Shown: positions 1 through 13,050 of the stretch, one piece after another
Numbering within the stretch: the stretch's first letter is position 1
Layout of the letters: every line of letters begins with the position of its first letter
DNA from: Diatrype stigma
Taxonomy: Eukaryota > Ascomycota > Sordariomycetes > Xylariales > Diatrypaceae
DNA length: 64,000 nt
Assembly (NCBI GenBank): GCA_022225965.2
Contig: JAKJXP020000030.1
Coordinates: 186,001-250,000 of the forward strand
Reading direction: 5' to 3'
The notes under the pieces: generated by a model
What the model saw: only the letters and a program-made list of their open reading frames with translations
Told to the model about the DNA's origin: nothing
Database searches by the model: none
Program-made: the position numbers and the translations under genes

Positions 1-810
1 GATAGATATGTAGATGATGTCTATCTATCTATACCTTGTGTGCTAGCGGGCGTTTCTACAGTGCACGCACCTACGTCTGCTTCTGTGGTGTATCTGTGGT
101 GTCTGCGTGGGTATACTTGGATATATGCAATACCAAGTCAAGTATATCAGATAGGCTTTGTTGCTTCTTGAATCTTGATCAATTAGATCAACGAATTGAG
201 GAATTCCCGAAGCTGACTGGCTGGCTGGGTAGAGCTTAGGTGTATGTAGAGGTACGGAAGGTACAGTCGGTACAGTCGGGACAGGCTGTAAGCTCTAGAA
301 GCAGTGCTTGTGTTGTGTTGTGTGTATGTGTGTGTGTAGGTAGTGTGTGTGTATGTGCCTGCCTCTGCCTGCTGTGCGAGTAATGCGTAGCGGATAAAAT
401 TGGCGACCAGAGTCCAGTAGAAACAAAGCCTGGAGAGCTCTCAAGGTTCCGACTGGTCCAAATCAATGCTTGGATCTGATTTGACGCTGGAGATAAGTTT
501 CAGAAATAAAGTCCCTTTTTGGGAATGCGCTCAAGTTTCTGTTGGATGGAAAGTGGCCGGAGGAATGGCAATTGATTCGATGGTTTTTTTGGTGTCGGTG
601 GATCGAGAGAAAATTGATTGGCGAGAAAGGGTGGCAGAGACGAGTAAAAATCGAGGGAAGCCCGGGAGGGGCGAGAGGTTTTAATGGGGCTGCCTTCAGT
701 GACTAATCACTGGCCCTGCTCAAATCATCCAAGGTGGAAGGTGGGGCGTCGCTAGTCTAATCTGAACTTTGAAGTCCCGAACTTCCAGTGCAGATGGCAG
801 TCAAGGCAGT

Positions 811-858
811 GCTAACGAATGTTGCTAACGAATGTTGCTAACGAACATTGCTAACGTT
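811..858. repeat. 13-bp tandem repeat
   Basis: The unit GCTAACGAATGTT occurs twice exactly, then once with substitutions (GCTAACGAACATT), then as a partial fourth copy. It lies in gene-free DNA. Confidence 0.9.
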
Positions 859-1060
859 AATGGAATCGCTAGTGTGTGATGAATCGCCGTGATCTATGCG
901 TGTGCACACGTACTGGGTACTGGTTACTGGTGATATGACTTTCCAGGCTGCCAGGTTTGTTTTGATATTCAATTTGGGATCTCTACGTACATGCATACTA
1001 TAGAACGTGACCAGGCTACGTACAGGTATGTATGTATGTATGTGTCTGGCCGAGGTCTGT

Positions 1061-1096
1061 CTGCTATGGCCTGCTATGGCCTGCTATGGCCTGCTA
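1061..1096. repeat. 10-bp tandem repeat
   Basis: The unit CTGCTATGGC is repeated three times perfectly, followed by a truncated fourth copy. A short GTAT tract lies just before it (about 1026-1043). Confidence 0.9.
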
Positions 1097-2003
1097 CTGA
1101 AGTCATTGCTGATAGCCATCAACCTAGCTGCCAGCCTTGGACCGATAACTGGGGATGGCAGCGGAGATGCGCAAGGCGTTGCGAGGGGTCCAGTGGAGGT
1201 GGGCTTGGAAGATGCGAGCTTCATGTTTGGATGTTGGGCTGCCTTTCGATATTGCGTTGAAGGGCGAGTGTATGTACAGAGCTCTCATGTACCCAACATG
1301 GATCTGCTCGCAGATTTACACCCATATCCACCTGAGGCCTACATACACTACATGCTTTGGTACTTAGTGCTATGGTGCATGTCAGGGAGAGCGCTAGGTA
1401 TTCTCGGATAGGCAGACTCGTATATGCGTGTCATACCAGAATGGACCAAAGTATCTGAAATGTCAAGATACCACATGCAGGCCTAACATCAGGTTAATTG
1501 CAATGTCAGTGTTAAGTTTATTGCCAGTTATTGCTTGATTAAGAACCGCATGCAGTTCTTCTTCTGGTTAATATCACGTCTCTGTGCATCTCGAGATATT
1601 CATGAGATTCCAGATCTGTACAGAGAAAGCCGTTGTAGTTGACTGCAGCCCGATGAATCCGAACCTAAATCTCTGAGATCCTTCGTTGGTTTCTTCATGC
1701 AACGTTCTGTTCCCTCTTTCGAAGTGAAAAGTTTTGGCAAGAAAAACAGCGGAGATGCTACATAATCGACAGGGTTCCACCGACCTCATACAGTATGTCA
1801 CGATTATCTATACGGTGACGGGCTGAAGAATCCTCATTCGGAATCTTGGCAGGCTGGCGGCTGGTCTGGTAACATGCGCTCGACTGCCTGACTGCTTGAG
1901 CATACGTAGAGGAGTGAGGACTTTTCTGTCGGACTGCGGACAGGGTTGGAGCTGTCTGTGTTGCTCGAATTCCAAGGTTGGCTCCCCGTCACCATTCTGC
2001 TGC

Positions 2004-2074
2004 CACCCAGCACCCAGCACCCAGCACCCAGCACCCAGCACCGAGGCAGCCAGGCCAGCCAGGCCAGCCAGGCC
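2004..2074. repeat. Two adjacent minisatellites
   Basis: A 7-bp unit CACCCAG is repeated five times plus a partial copy (2004-2042). It is followed directly by a 9-bp unit CAGGCCAGC repeated about three times (2045-2074). Both are perfect or near-perfect, which points to recent expansion by slippage. Confidence 0.9.
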
Positions 2075-3443
2075 GTTCGGCGGTTCAACTTCCACTTTCA
2101 TGTGTTATATAATAATGAGCTAAACAATGCCGGCGGTTAACATATTGTGACAGGCCTCATTGGGCTCACATATGGGGTAGGAATTATCGTCTGGTCCCTT
2201 GTCTATCACAAAGACCCCAGCTTCCAAGGTTCCAAGGTTGTCAGCGTGTCTGCCAAGTCTACTTACCTACAGGAATTGCCTTACGTACGTGCATATATAT
2301 GTACGTAACAAGTAGATACCATACAATCGGTATTACAGGTGTTCTGGGCGTTCTGGCGTCGTTCCAAACCCGCCCAGCCTAACTTACAACTTACAGCCTA
2401 CATAATTAGTACCTGCAAACTGCAAACTGCAAATGCCGCCATGGCAGCATGGCAGCATGGCAACATGGCTACCTAGGCATACTACACAGGTAGCTTATTA
2501 CATACCTGCTTCTGCTACTTACTGCCTAGGAGGCATGATGACAGTGTGGGTTTGTCCAAGCACCTACCCGGGCTGAGACGTTCTCAGCTTCTAATGTTTG
2601 AACTAGCTGACCGCTTCGCTGGGAAGCATGGCTGAGCTCGAACAGTTGCAAGACTGAGGTCTTAACTTCACGTCACTAACTGCCTAAATATAGATCATTT
2701 CTCGTTTTCCTCTCAGGCGTGCTAGTTAGTGTGCCGGATAGTCAGATATGTAGTCAGGTAGATAGTGTACTGGACTGTCTGCCCGTACGCAGAAGGTAGG
2801 TGGGCATAAAGCCATTCTCGTGCACTGTGTGCAGATCGGCCCGCGCTGGCGAGGAAAGTTGCGGGGAGGTAGGAGGCTGGGCTGGCCGTTTCCCAAGGCC
2901 CAAAGGAGCTATTACACACGACATACAAGATATATCCAAGAAAACATGCTACATTACCTAACACGGGATGTCACGATGTATACTACCTAGGTACCATAAA
3001 CCCGAGGTGCACATATGGGTGCATGCATAGGTAGCTACTATACATACAGTAACTTACTATACATACCCAATGATGGAGGGGATGTAGGTGCTATGACTAG
3101 ACGTTCATCTACTGATCTATCATGCTATGGTCCGCGTCCAGAAGGGCAAGTGCTGGGCTCAAAAGGGAATTCCTGCCTACCACATATATACATGTATGTA
3201 ATATGTAATGGGCCTGGGGGGTTACGTATTACGGTGGCATGTATGCATCCATTTCCCCAAGATGCCTGGACATCTGGGTGCCTGGATGCCTGGCTTGCCT
3301 GGATGTGGGATGTGGGATGTAGGATGTCCGTCTACTGCGCCGATGGTAAGGTAAGTGTCAGCCTAGTGGAACATTTATGCGTTGTCAGCGGCGAAACAGG
3401 CAGACGAGACGAGACAGGCGTTCATCTGGTTTGTTGCATTCGC

Positions 3444-3473
3444 CTCCTCCCTCCTCCCTCCTCCCTCCTCCTC
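3444..3473. repeat. 7-bp pyrimidine minisatellite
   Basis: CTCCCTC units repeated about four times. All bases are pyrimidines on the + strand. Confidence 0.8.
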
Positions 3474-4090
3474 GGCTGGACATATACATTGGACATATAC
3501 ATCATACTACGGGCGAACTTGGCGCTACGAGACAGGTATGAAGAGGTATACGCCCAGGTATGCTCTCTCCCCCTCTCCCTCTTTAAATACATGTACCTAG
3601 GGTATGTATGTACTCTGTATTATACGCGCTGCGAGGGGCGGGGCACCTGGACTAAGTCGAACGTTCTCTCCGTAGGCTGGCGGGCAGGCTGGCTCTGGTT
3701 CTACTAGCTCTGGCTCAGGCTCTGACTCTGGCTCTGGCTCCGACTTACATGTAGCTTACACCCGGGCACTACGCAGACAGCGGGACAGGACAGGTAGGTT
3801 TAAGTGATTTCCAGGTTGTCCGTTGTTTACTTACTCACTGAACTTACATACTGCCTACGGCATTGTATTGTACCGGCAATCAGATTCCCAGCCTGGATAA
3901 GCCCGACAGCATCGATAATCACAAAACACCCAACACCCAACACCCAATACCCCCGACTGCCCGGATATATTAAAAAGTCGGTGTAACCAAACCTGCTGCG
4001 CATTTCGCTATGGCTGCGTCAGAGGCTTTGCTGCACGCACCCGGCCCTTCCACCAAGTTCTCTGCGCGCTTGAGGTGAGGTGAGCTTTGA

Positions 4091-4126
4091 GTGTGCGGGT
4101 GTGCGGGTGTGCGAGTGTGCGAGTGT
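4091..4126. repeat. 8-bp GT-rich tandem repeat
   Basis: Alternating GTGTGCGG and GTGTGCGA units, about four to five copies. Confidence 0.85.
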
Positions 4127-7100
4127 AGGGCAGATAAGATAGGTAGAGATAGAGGTAGGTAGGTGATGTCTGAGCTTGAAGTCCTCTGGTCGCCAATACC
4201 TGACGCCAATGCCTCCCGGTCCACAGCGGCTAGCCTAGGTTCGACGAGGTCCGTCGTCAAGTCAAGGACCTGGGACCTGTGCATGACTTCTGAATGGCTG
4301 GAAATTCCACGGCAATGAAATTATGTGAGTGGTTCAGACGTCCTTCGGGTTGTCCTCGTTCGCGCTGTTCCATTGGCTCTTCCGCCGTCTCTTGGATCTC
4401 ACTAGCTCAAAGTCTCTTAAATATGTAATAACAACCTTGGAATGACATGTCGGGGAGACACTGCGAATAGGTATCTGGATGGCTGTGGAGTGGGCGACAA
4501 GGGTCGCTCCGGCAAGAGGGAAAATATCGAGCGTTGACATGCAGACTACTGTATAGAGCGCATCACCTGGGCACGAATCACCTTGCAGATGGCTACGTCC
4601 TTGCTGACGTTACTGCTCCTTGCTTGCCTTTGCATCCAATCGCACACTACGGGGCATCGTCACGACGGTGGCATTGGCTCACTTCATGCCCAATCTTCCC
4701 TGCCTAGTAAGGTACGTAGACAATATCATGTATCGCCATCTATCGTGCCCTATCTCGATGCCGATGCCGAGAGACGTCCTGCCGACTCTTTTCCGTTTCC
4801 GTATCTGTGAGGCCATCTAGAATGCAACCGTCCCCTTGGTTAGGCACATATTGCACATGTTGTCAGCCTCACTCGTTGGACCGTCACAGCAATATTGACT
4901 CTGCTCCCGGCAAGTCCTTGCCTCGAGTCATTGCCTCGGGATAAGATGAGCGGCAGTGTAGCAGGTAGGTCGCGGTACTATCTCGTAGTTACTCGGTGTT
5001 CGCTGTCCATCCTCTCTTGCGAATTACTAGCGAGTTGCAATACCTACGATGGAAAGCTACATGCTGTGTATGCGCTTTGCATGCACTTCAACGGCCTACT
5101 TAGTGGCCCAAGTCCATAGTAAGTAAATAGAGTAGGGATAGAGTAGGCATGCATTTGTAGTATGCTGCTATCAGACGCGACAGACAGAGCGAAGCTCCAC
5201 TGATTCCCCCCCCCCCTATTTTGCAAGAAGCTCGTCCAAACCAGGCCAAACCCCATAGCTATCAGACGAATTAGAGAACAAGAATGCAACTCTACTTTCC
5301 AATTCGGCCTCACACTCCATCTAATAGCTCAAGGGACCGTTTCTATGGTCTCGCGCTTGCGCATGATTTATGTACCTGGCGGCTATCGAGTGCGGAGGGT
5401 CAAGACGCCCTATGTTTCGTTCGATCCCCTGTATCAACCGGACACGCAATGCTACAGAACCCGTTAATAGGCCTAGTACCGCGGCAGAGTCTCTAGTAGA
5501 ATCACATGCTATACAACTTAATCTGCTTGCCTCCCTTACTAGCATCTCATAATCGTTTAATCTATCGTGTGATTTGTGTCTCGGCACTCCTGAAGGTTTC
5601 AAAGGCGTCTGTACCATATCCCGATCCCATCTCGCTAGTCCTTCTATTTTCGAAGAGCTACGTAACCAATAAGCCACCCCCGAAGCTGACTATCGATGGA
5701 TAGGCTGACCAGGGCCGTTGCTCATGATCTTACCCTTCCACGGCGCTGCGCAACGACTCTCGGCGTAGGCATGAGGAAATGCCCCCTTGAGCTAGATGCT
5801 CGTCATCACCGTTGCGCCTCGTAGCGATAACGGACGGAGCTAACTGAGGGATTCTAGACTTAGGCCGGCGATCAACCGCAAGGGAGTAGCACCTGACTGG
5901 CCCGCGAATCGGCCTGATCCCGGAGATGAGGCGTTAGGCCTGCCGTCGGGTATTAAAACCGCTGAAGGAAGAAGGTGCCACGGAGCCTTCGCCACTATCA
6001 CAACGACTAGCGAAACCTGGGGTGCTTACGACTATTGCTCGAACTCGGCCGCGTTTCCCAGGCCTGAATGGAGGATCTTGATCGAAAGACCTCGCTTCGG
6101 GTTGAGCCGCAGGCTTCCTCCGATGCGGCGTAAAAGAGGCCATTGGCTGCTTCGTCGATGGGGACGTAGTATGGTCCGATACTAGGGTTTTGAGCCTCCT
6201 TCCTCCTTGAACCTTTGATAAAGAGGCACGCGCCGTGGTCCTCACACTATTGCTGCTAGCAGCATATCAATCAGCTCGGATGATTCGCGCCGCCTCTCGT
6301 ATCTTGAGATGAGGCATCGTCCATGTTCAACAGCACGAGTTCCCAGGACTACGAGGTCCACCCCAGTATCCTGTGAGCGTTCTACTGATTCATTCATTTC
6401 CCGCTGTTCCGATCGCTATTGCAATATTGCCCTATCCCCTACCTCGAGCCGTTAGATCCGTAAGCAGTAACGGGCCCCCAGATGTCAGAGCAGAGTAGAC
6501 AGCAAGCACCGTCTGTCTCTGCCACGCCGTTGTTCACACAGGTCCAGTTACTAGCTCCAAGCTTCGATCTGGCCATATGCCAAGCCAATATGCGAGAGAG
6601 AAGCAGGCATTCCTGATAGGCCTTGGCCGGGGAGATATGACGATTGTTGTTTGGTTCTGCCAGATCATACCTACAGCACAGTGATGTGAAGTGACGCAGT
6701 TTGTACTGCAAGAAAACTTAAGGTCCACACTTCGAATTATGCGCTGTATCTCATAGGACGCCACGTAGCTCATGCGCGTCTTTGGAGCATCGCTCCTCTC
6801 TCGCTCTATCCGAACTCCCCTTTCCCATCCAAAACGCCTGTCTACTCTAGTACGTTCTGGGGATGGGTATGGGAACCCCCAGGGGCCTGGCCCGGGCCTG
6901 GACGAATCCCTAGGTAAGATAATGAATGCTGTTCATCGCCTTCCGGAGGGGACTGCAAGAATAGCTGGCTGCGCAGTCACTCCATCATTGGCTAACATGC
7001 CGTGCTTGCTCGTAATTATTGGCTGGTCCTATGCAGAGTTAAAGATAGGTCTCCGGAGGAGCAGATTCGTGGCAGTGTAGCTTACATAACTCGACACTGG

Positions 7101-8165
7101 ACCGCATATGCGTGCTCGATACTGAATTGCCACTGAGATATGATCCGCAGGATAGTCATGGACCATGGGTGGGAACTGGCGTGATAGGAGCTACAATGCA
7201 GTCCCCTAAATCTTGTAGTCGTATTAGCGTCATGTTATACGGATACCCCTATCTTTGAGAATCGTCACCTGTTGAGCCGGCGTTCCTCGGATCTGAATGT
7301 TGGGAAGATAGGTTATGCAAGTCCTACTCTTATGCTGACTGCTGTCAGTTTTTGGATGGGGTTCACTGAAACTGTTGTTGCGTAGCCAGATTTCCCTTCA
7401 CGACTGCTGGTTGTTGGCAAAGCAGTATATCCCCTTTACACTCCAGGGGTACCGTGAAAGGTGCTTCTCGCAGATCCTCGCTTGAGTTGGCGCCCTTCGA
7501 CCTACATCTGTCCGAGGCCACGTACAAGATATACTACGGGATACAGGAGACCGCTGTATACCCCTGATAGGTGTTCTGCCAGCTACGTGAAGTTGCACAG
7601 GAAAATCGCTGTTCTACGTCGAGTGATATCCTCATTCTCCGACACAGCAGACCAGTGTATACTTCACTCAGCAAAGGAAGGTAATCTCAATTCCTACCTA
7701 CATCGTCGATGCCCCTATGTTAATGGTGATATTCAGACTAGGCAGACGTCACGCAAGTCCTTAGTACTGAACTATACAAGTCACTAGAAGCGAGGAAAGA
7801 GCACTATACCCGCCTTCACAACGGACTAGCACTGATGTAATGACATTAGCTTTTGGTGTATGGGGTCTCAACAGATTGTGTCCACAGAGGGGAGGGACGG
7901 TGCTCATGTAGCCTCATTACTTACTTAGAGCAAGGGGGTGCGAAGTGCAATGGGCATTGAACATCTCCCATGAGTTAAGTGGCTCTATGGTCGGGTCTCT
8001 GAAACTTCGGTTGTTACATACAAACAAAGACAGAAGAGAAATTCCCACATGCAAAAAACCGTTATTGAGTTTCAAGTCAGAGTAGTTTGAGAAACACTCA
8101 CACCTCTATTCTCCTAACTAGTTGAGTCCTTATACTAACAGTTTATAGGCATAGGCAACTGCCTC

Positions 8166-10666
8166 TCAGTACCGACAAGCTCCCATGTGGGCCACAATAA
8201 GGTCTATTTCATTATCACTGGTAGATATCAAAGCCAAGAATATCATCCTGAAAAGAAGGACAGCTATGGCTGCTAATACAGCTTCCGGAAGACCACTAGT
8301 GCTACGTCGACTACCCTTAACATCTGTAGAGAGCTGACGATCGAAGCACTGGTGAGTTTCATCACTTCTGTCAAGGACAAAGCAGCTACCATAGCAGTTA
8401 ATAGTGTCGATATCGTGGGCATGAGCCATTGGAAGGGGAGGGGGGAATCCAATATGCCCTAACAACGGAGGTACCCCTATCGCCCATCGGGTCTTCATTG
8501 CGGCTTCTTCATGATACTTGATACGGTCTGCCAACCGTCCCTAAGAAAGGCCTGGTTTAACGTCTAATTGAGATACCCTTTATACATATCTATTACATAT
8601 ATTATCCTACTATTCCGCGTGTTTGATCCTCTACGAGGAGTCTACCGTTAGCATGGTCATCGGTGTCACTTTAGATTCCAGACCACTATACCACTGGGCT
8701 ATAGAGACCTGTCAAGAAGGTACATGAACTCCCTGAATTGGAACACAGCAGTGGTATATATGAGCTATTATATGAGCTACACTGTTGCTATGGGGCCTTC
8801 ACGCTCTTCCCCGCCTTCCAGTCGTCCTACACCATCCTCTACAACTGATTCCTCGGCCGCCTCGAGAAGAAACGGGAGAAGATGGCGACACGCCACAAGC
8901 AGACGAGAATGGGGCAGCGACAGCAACAGGAACCATTAGCCAACTAGCTGCTATGCTATGGCCAAATTCCTAGAAATTGGTACAGCATTTCCGCAAGCTC
9001 GGGGGGGGGGGGGGTGGTAAGTGCGTGCCCCTGGCTTGGCCGTGGCAAGAGGCAGCAATGCCTCTGCTTACACTAGGTACTCTCCCAGAGCTGGCGCTAT
9101 GGATGTATCGAAATATATTCGGAACGACATCATCCTGTCTTGCCCAATGGTATATTGAATACCCCCTTAGCCTATAAAGAGACTTCCCACTTAGGTAAAT
9201 GGCCAAAGGGGTTTGCTTCATAGGTAATACACAAATGCAACCACGGAAATATAGTTCCTCCCACAATTTTTGGCATGATATCCAGGGCTTACCTAGGAGA
9301 GTCACACCACTACTTGAATCAACCGTACGACGATGGATGCCTCGCTATCTAAGGCCTATGGTATCATAGTTGTTGGAGGTAGATTTGAGATGAGAGATAT
9401 CGTATTGATGGAAACAGCTTGGCGTAACCATGACATGAGCCATGGTATTATGGTAAGATACCGGGAAGGTGTATCATATCTCAGCAATGAGCCGAAGGGA
9501 CGGAGGGAGATATGTTCACCACTTGTCACGTAAAGGGGGTCACAATAGACATGTTACATGGAACCTGCCGTCGTGGGGATTGCCTGCACATTGATCCTTC
9601 TTGCGCATCAGCTATGTAGCTTTTCTCGGAACAATCCATTGGATTTTGTCTGTTGGTGACAATAAGAGTATATTACTTACAGGGACCTTACCAACTTGTT
9701 GTGATACGAGCCTGGATGTGCGCACTAAGCCTCCACCCTTTAGTCTTGCGACAATCTTAGGTCTACCGATTGCCAATATTCACATTGGATCAAACCACCC
9801 ACAAGTAGACTATGAGAGCCGAGTATTCCTCCTAGAAGCTAGTTCTAGGATGGGATATGAGCGTGATGCCATAGTGGTATCGGTGAAGCACCTGGCGTGA
9901 TAGTGCCGATAGAAGCAAGATGCCTAGGATTTTTTGTGAGCCTGAGCTACTGACTGCCCACGGGTGTATATTCAATCTATCAACGTGGATTGAGACATAT
10001 AGATAGATCCATGATACTATTATTATCGATATCGCCGCGCTATCGCGGTCACTAGATCAAGGAGTGATTTACTGCGTGATGAAGGATGGCATACACACCA
10101 TAATCCTTAGGGATGTTAGTAGATCAGCTTAAAGCAAGCAAACACAATGGCTCGGCTTGCCTGCCTGATCAGGAGTCATTCCTAGTAGCAACCGACAACA
10201 TCTTTTCAACTCACCACCTGTATGGCGCTTGACGCGGTAGCTCGAGTTAGATTTTCCTAGCCCCCTGCATGTTAGCAAGCATTCCCGTGTGTGACAAGGG
10301 TGAGATCCTGAGAAGAAGCAGGGCCTGATAACCTTGAATCATTACTTCTCTCCATCTGTAGTGATATCGCCAAGGAGCCAGGGAAGAAGACTTACACACA
10401 ACGACATTATATGAACACTTCAAGTCATAGACATCATCATTTGGGGTGAGGCATAGCAAATTATGAGCTGTATACTGGTATAGAAGGAGTTCCACTATAG
10501 TTGAACGTCCTGCTTCGTCCCAAAGGCCCTTTGAGACGACAGTATAAGCTAATGATGTCAAGGTGAGGATCAGAGACCTCATTCTTTCAAGGGATATTCG
10601 CAGAACCGACATGCTGGAACCTGGGTACAGTGTCCGCGAATACCACGTGTTTGCTTCGAGCCCCAC
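8166..10666 (-). mobile_element. Decayed Ty1/copia-like retrotransposon (pol remnant)
   Basis: Three minus-strand segments resemble consecutive landmarks of a copia-type pol polyprotein. At 10.67-10.25 kb a 139-codon open stretch carries ERMRSLIL followed by LWDEA, matching the end of the integrase core, where copia elements have a Leu-Trp-x-Glu-Ala motif. At about 9.19 kb the stretch MKQTP...GKSLYRLRG resembles the reverse-transcriptase motif M-x-Q-P...KSLYGL. At 8.53-8.17 kb RRSTSG is followed 19 residues later by ALISTSDNEIDL, which parallels the RNase H pair RRSTSG...ALSSTEAEY. Spacing (integrase to RT about 1.33 kb, RT to RNase H about 0.88 kb) fits an intact copia pol. Stops and frameshifts lie between the segments, the YVDD catalytic box was not found, and no LTRs could be paired by eye, so the element is dead and its ends are unknown. 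The family assignment rests on motif memory, not on a search. Confidence 0.45.
9001..9014. repeat. Poly-G tract (14 G)
   Basis: An uninterrupted run of 14 guanines on the + strand within the decayed retrotransposon region. Confidence 0.95.
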
Positions 10667-12873
10667 GTGGTCAAAGGTCTGTAAGTCACAGCACGACCTG
10701 GGTGCAGATAGGGAATTCCTGAAACTCGTAAGCTAAATGTGTCCTTGTGCAGATTTCCCTCGGGGTGTAGTGTCTGTCTGACGTATGGCTCTCTTCAACC
10801 ACCAATAAGAGGGAAGAAGAGTCGGGTGAAAGCCAACAGAGTTCATCGCTTAGGTCCCAGTATCGGGACTACCTCACTTAGGATGAAATAGCTGCATTAG
10901 TTAGGGATAGCCAGCGTGTTGGAGAAGGTGGTGGCGGTAGGAGGAGTAAGCAAAGCAACGACTACCTTGCTTAAGCGCGGCATCAACCAGTGATACGGGG
11001 TTCGAAGGATTTGGTGGGCACCATTTCGATATTAACTGATATTGACGGCGCTTAAGATGACACGGCGGTTCCACCGCCCCTAGCAGAGGCTACAGAGAGC
11101 ACAACTCAGCCAACGAAGCGATCTTCTAGAAGCCTTCTAACTCATAGAAAAGAAAGGGAAGCCGATGTGCCTGCTTATTTTTGGCATCCTGCTTCGAGAT
11201 AGAGGTGGGCCTATTGCTGGCCGGTGTCCCAGACGGACTCAGCCGCGCGCGGATGTGTCGAACGTATAGCATTGGCAAGATCTGTATGGCAGGATTTGGA
11301 CACCAGCCCCCAAGGCAGAATGCTCAAAGCGCTTATATAGAAAAACCGCCTCTGCGAAGGTCGAATCTCTCGTCGACACGGTGCGTCAGGTCGCGCGCGC
11401 TCTACCTAGGCAAGTTCACTACCCCCTAGAGCCAGAAAATTCGGCCAGTTTCTTGCTGTCGACAGCGTCAAATGGCCTCTGGTCCTGTGAAACCAATGGG
11501 AAATGAAGCGTGAGATGAAGCCGAAGCGAGCTTGGTGAACCGCGCGCTCAGTGAAGCAAGAAGAGAAGAGAGGAGAGGAGAAAATAGACCGACCTTGTTT
11601 ACATCGCTAAGGTTGGAAGAACGCAGGATATGGTCAAGCATAAAGAGGATAGATTTCCCAATCTGTAGATGTAGAGACTTCCCAGCAGCCATTCAGCAGC
11701 CATCACCATACACAGGAACTACACACTTGTGTCACCAACAGAGACTTCTTTCTCGAAAAACGCAACCTTGAATATTGCGGCTCGGCCCATCGTTTGAGCA
11801 GCCCAGCTATTTCCCTCTATTCCCAAAACACAAACCCTACCTAGTGATAGTTAGAAGATCTCCGGCAGATCTCGGTGCCCCTCGTACTCCGCCAGAGCCT
11901 AGTCCAGAGGGCTTGTACGTGCATACCTTGCCTCACTATCCCCGGCCCGCTCAATACCCAGCATACCTAGCTCAAGTATTCAGCCCAATCGTCAGCTGTA
12001 GAGCTACGCGTCCGTCCGTCACACGAGGTTCATCATCGAATCATCCAGCTTGGCAGGGTTCGTGTTTCCCGGCCGAGACAGAGAGCAACTGAAGGCTCAA
12101 ATCCGAAAGGGTGAGTTTATGTTCGTGCTTGGGTGGATAAGTGATGAGAGTAAGACTGGATGGAGTCTTCCGCCTTCCGCCTTCCGTCTCCCGTCTTCCG
12201 TCCTGTCCAGTCTGTCTTCCAATCTGCAATTTGCGGGTGCTAAGAATAGCAATAGCGAATAGCGGCAAGCGCTTCCAGGTCTTCGCTAGCCCGCTAAGTC
12301 GCGGAAGGCCTCGGCCAATCAAAGATCGCAGCTCACGAACTACAAAGCTCCCTAGGCGCTCCCCAGGTACCGAATACCCTCTCGAACGCCCCAAGCGCTC
12401 GGGGCCAAGCCAAGACCCCCGGTATATTCGTGCTCGCCCAACCCCGGGAGACAGGGGTTACCAACCAATCAGACGCGGGATCTCAGGTCAGATCTCTCGA
12501 TCAGGGAACAAGCCTGGGCTACCACGCAGTACTTGCACAGGGCATCCACAGGGCGTCCACAGGCCGCCTGCTCTTGGTTCCTGCTTGGTTCCCTCTTGGT
12601 AGAATCTACTCGAGACAGCGACGGACCGTAAGTACCATGCCGCCAGCTTCTTTCCCATCTGCAACCTGCAACGTCCAATGAGCTAAAGCAAGGCTCAGCA
12701 CACGCGCCCAAGATTTTGACTTGTCCAGTCCGGTGCCAGTCGCTTACCGAAAAGTCGAAGAGAGTCCTGCGAGCCAGCCAATCCCGTTGCTCTATTGGTC
12801 TGTCTGCCCATCGTCTCGAGGAAAGAAGAAGAGGAAGAAGCCGGGTGTGAAGACAACCGAACCGTGGCCTCAT

Positions 12874-12908
12874 CTGCTTCTGCTTCTGCTTCTGCCTCTG
12901 CTTCTGCT
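12874..12908. repeat. CTGCTT hexamer repeat
   Basis: About five to six copies of TCTGCT/CTGCTT with one CTGCCT variant, about 0.7 kb upstream of the next start codon. Confidence 0.85.
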
Positions 12909-13030
12909 ATACTGAGCCTGCCTGCCGTATATCGTCCGGCGGCTTGACTTCGTATTCTTCGTGCCACTACCAACGTCCCCTCCTCAGCTTGTCTCGTCTG
13001 CTATCAATAGACGAGGATCTTCTATAGCAA

Positions 13031-13050
13031 GCACGCACGCACGCACGCAC
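13031..13050. repeat. (GCAC)5 microsatellite
   Basis: Five perfect GCAC tetramers in the upstream region of the gene starting at 13614. Confidence 0.9.

Larger units (their letters stand above)
1..8165. other. Gene-free left flank with simple repeats
   Basis: I find no gene I can support in this stretch. Open frames are short or lie in low-complexity sequence, and none shows a recognisable domain or a consistent exon-intron pattern. The first 5 kb is rich in short tandem repeats (annotated separately) and in GTAT/TACC-type words, and carries one perfect copy of the palindrome TACCTAGGTA at 2984-2993. From about 5 kb onward the sequence is unique-looking but has stops in every frame, consistent with decayed mobile DNA belonging to the retrotransposon relic that follows. 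No tRNA or 5S rRNA gene was recognised. Confidence 0.6.

Noticed and set aside
3015..3707. ATG-started 230-codon ORF on the + strand
   Set aside because: It runs through tandem pyrimidine repeats and GTAC-rich microsatellite-like DNA, has erratic composition and no domain, and shows no coding-type third-position bias. A chance ORF is more likely, though not excluded.
8646..8712. tRNA-like sequence on the minus strand (GGTCTCTATAGCCCAGTGGTATAGTGG, resembling an acceptor strand plus D-arm/A box)
   Set aside because: No matching T-arm/B box (GGTTCGANTCC) or pairing 3' acceptor strand follows at the right distance, so it is at most a degraded tRNA fragment or chance.
10247..10666. 139-codon minus-strand ORF considered as a stand-alone gene
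   Set aside because: Its content (ERMRSLIL, LWDEA) fits the end of a copia integrase, and stops flank it on both sides, so I treat it as part of the retrotransposon relic.
12141..12602. 153-codon + strand ORF and overlapping minus-strand ORFs upstream of the 13.6-kb gene
   Set aside because: Several frames are open at once in GC/pyrimidine-rich DNA, without domains or splice structure. This is better explained as promoter/leader sequence.
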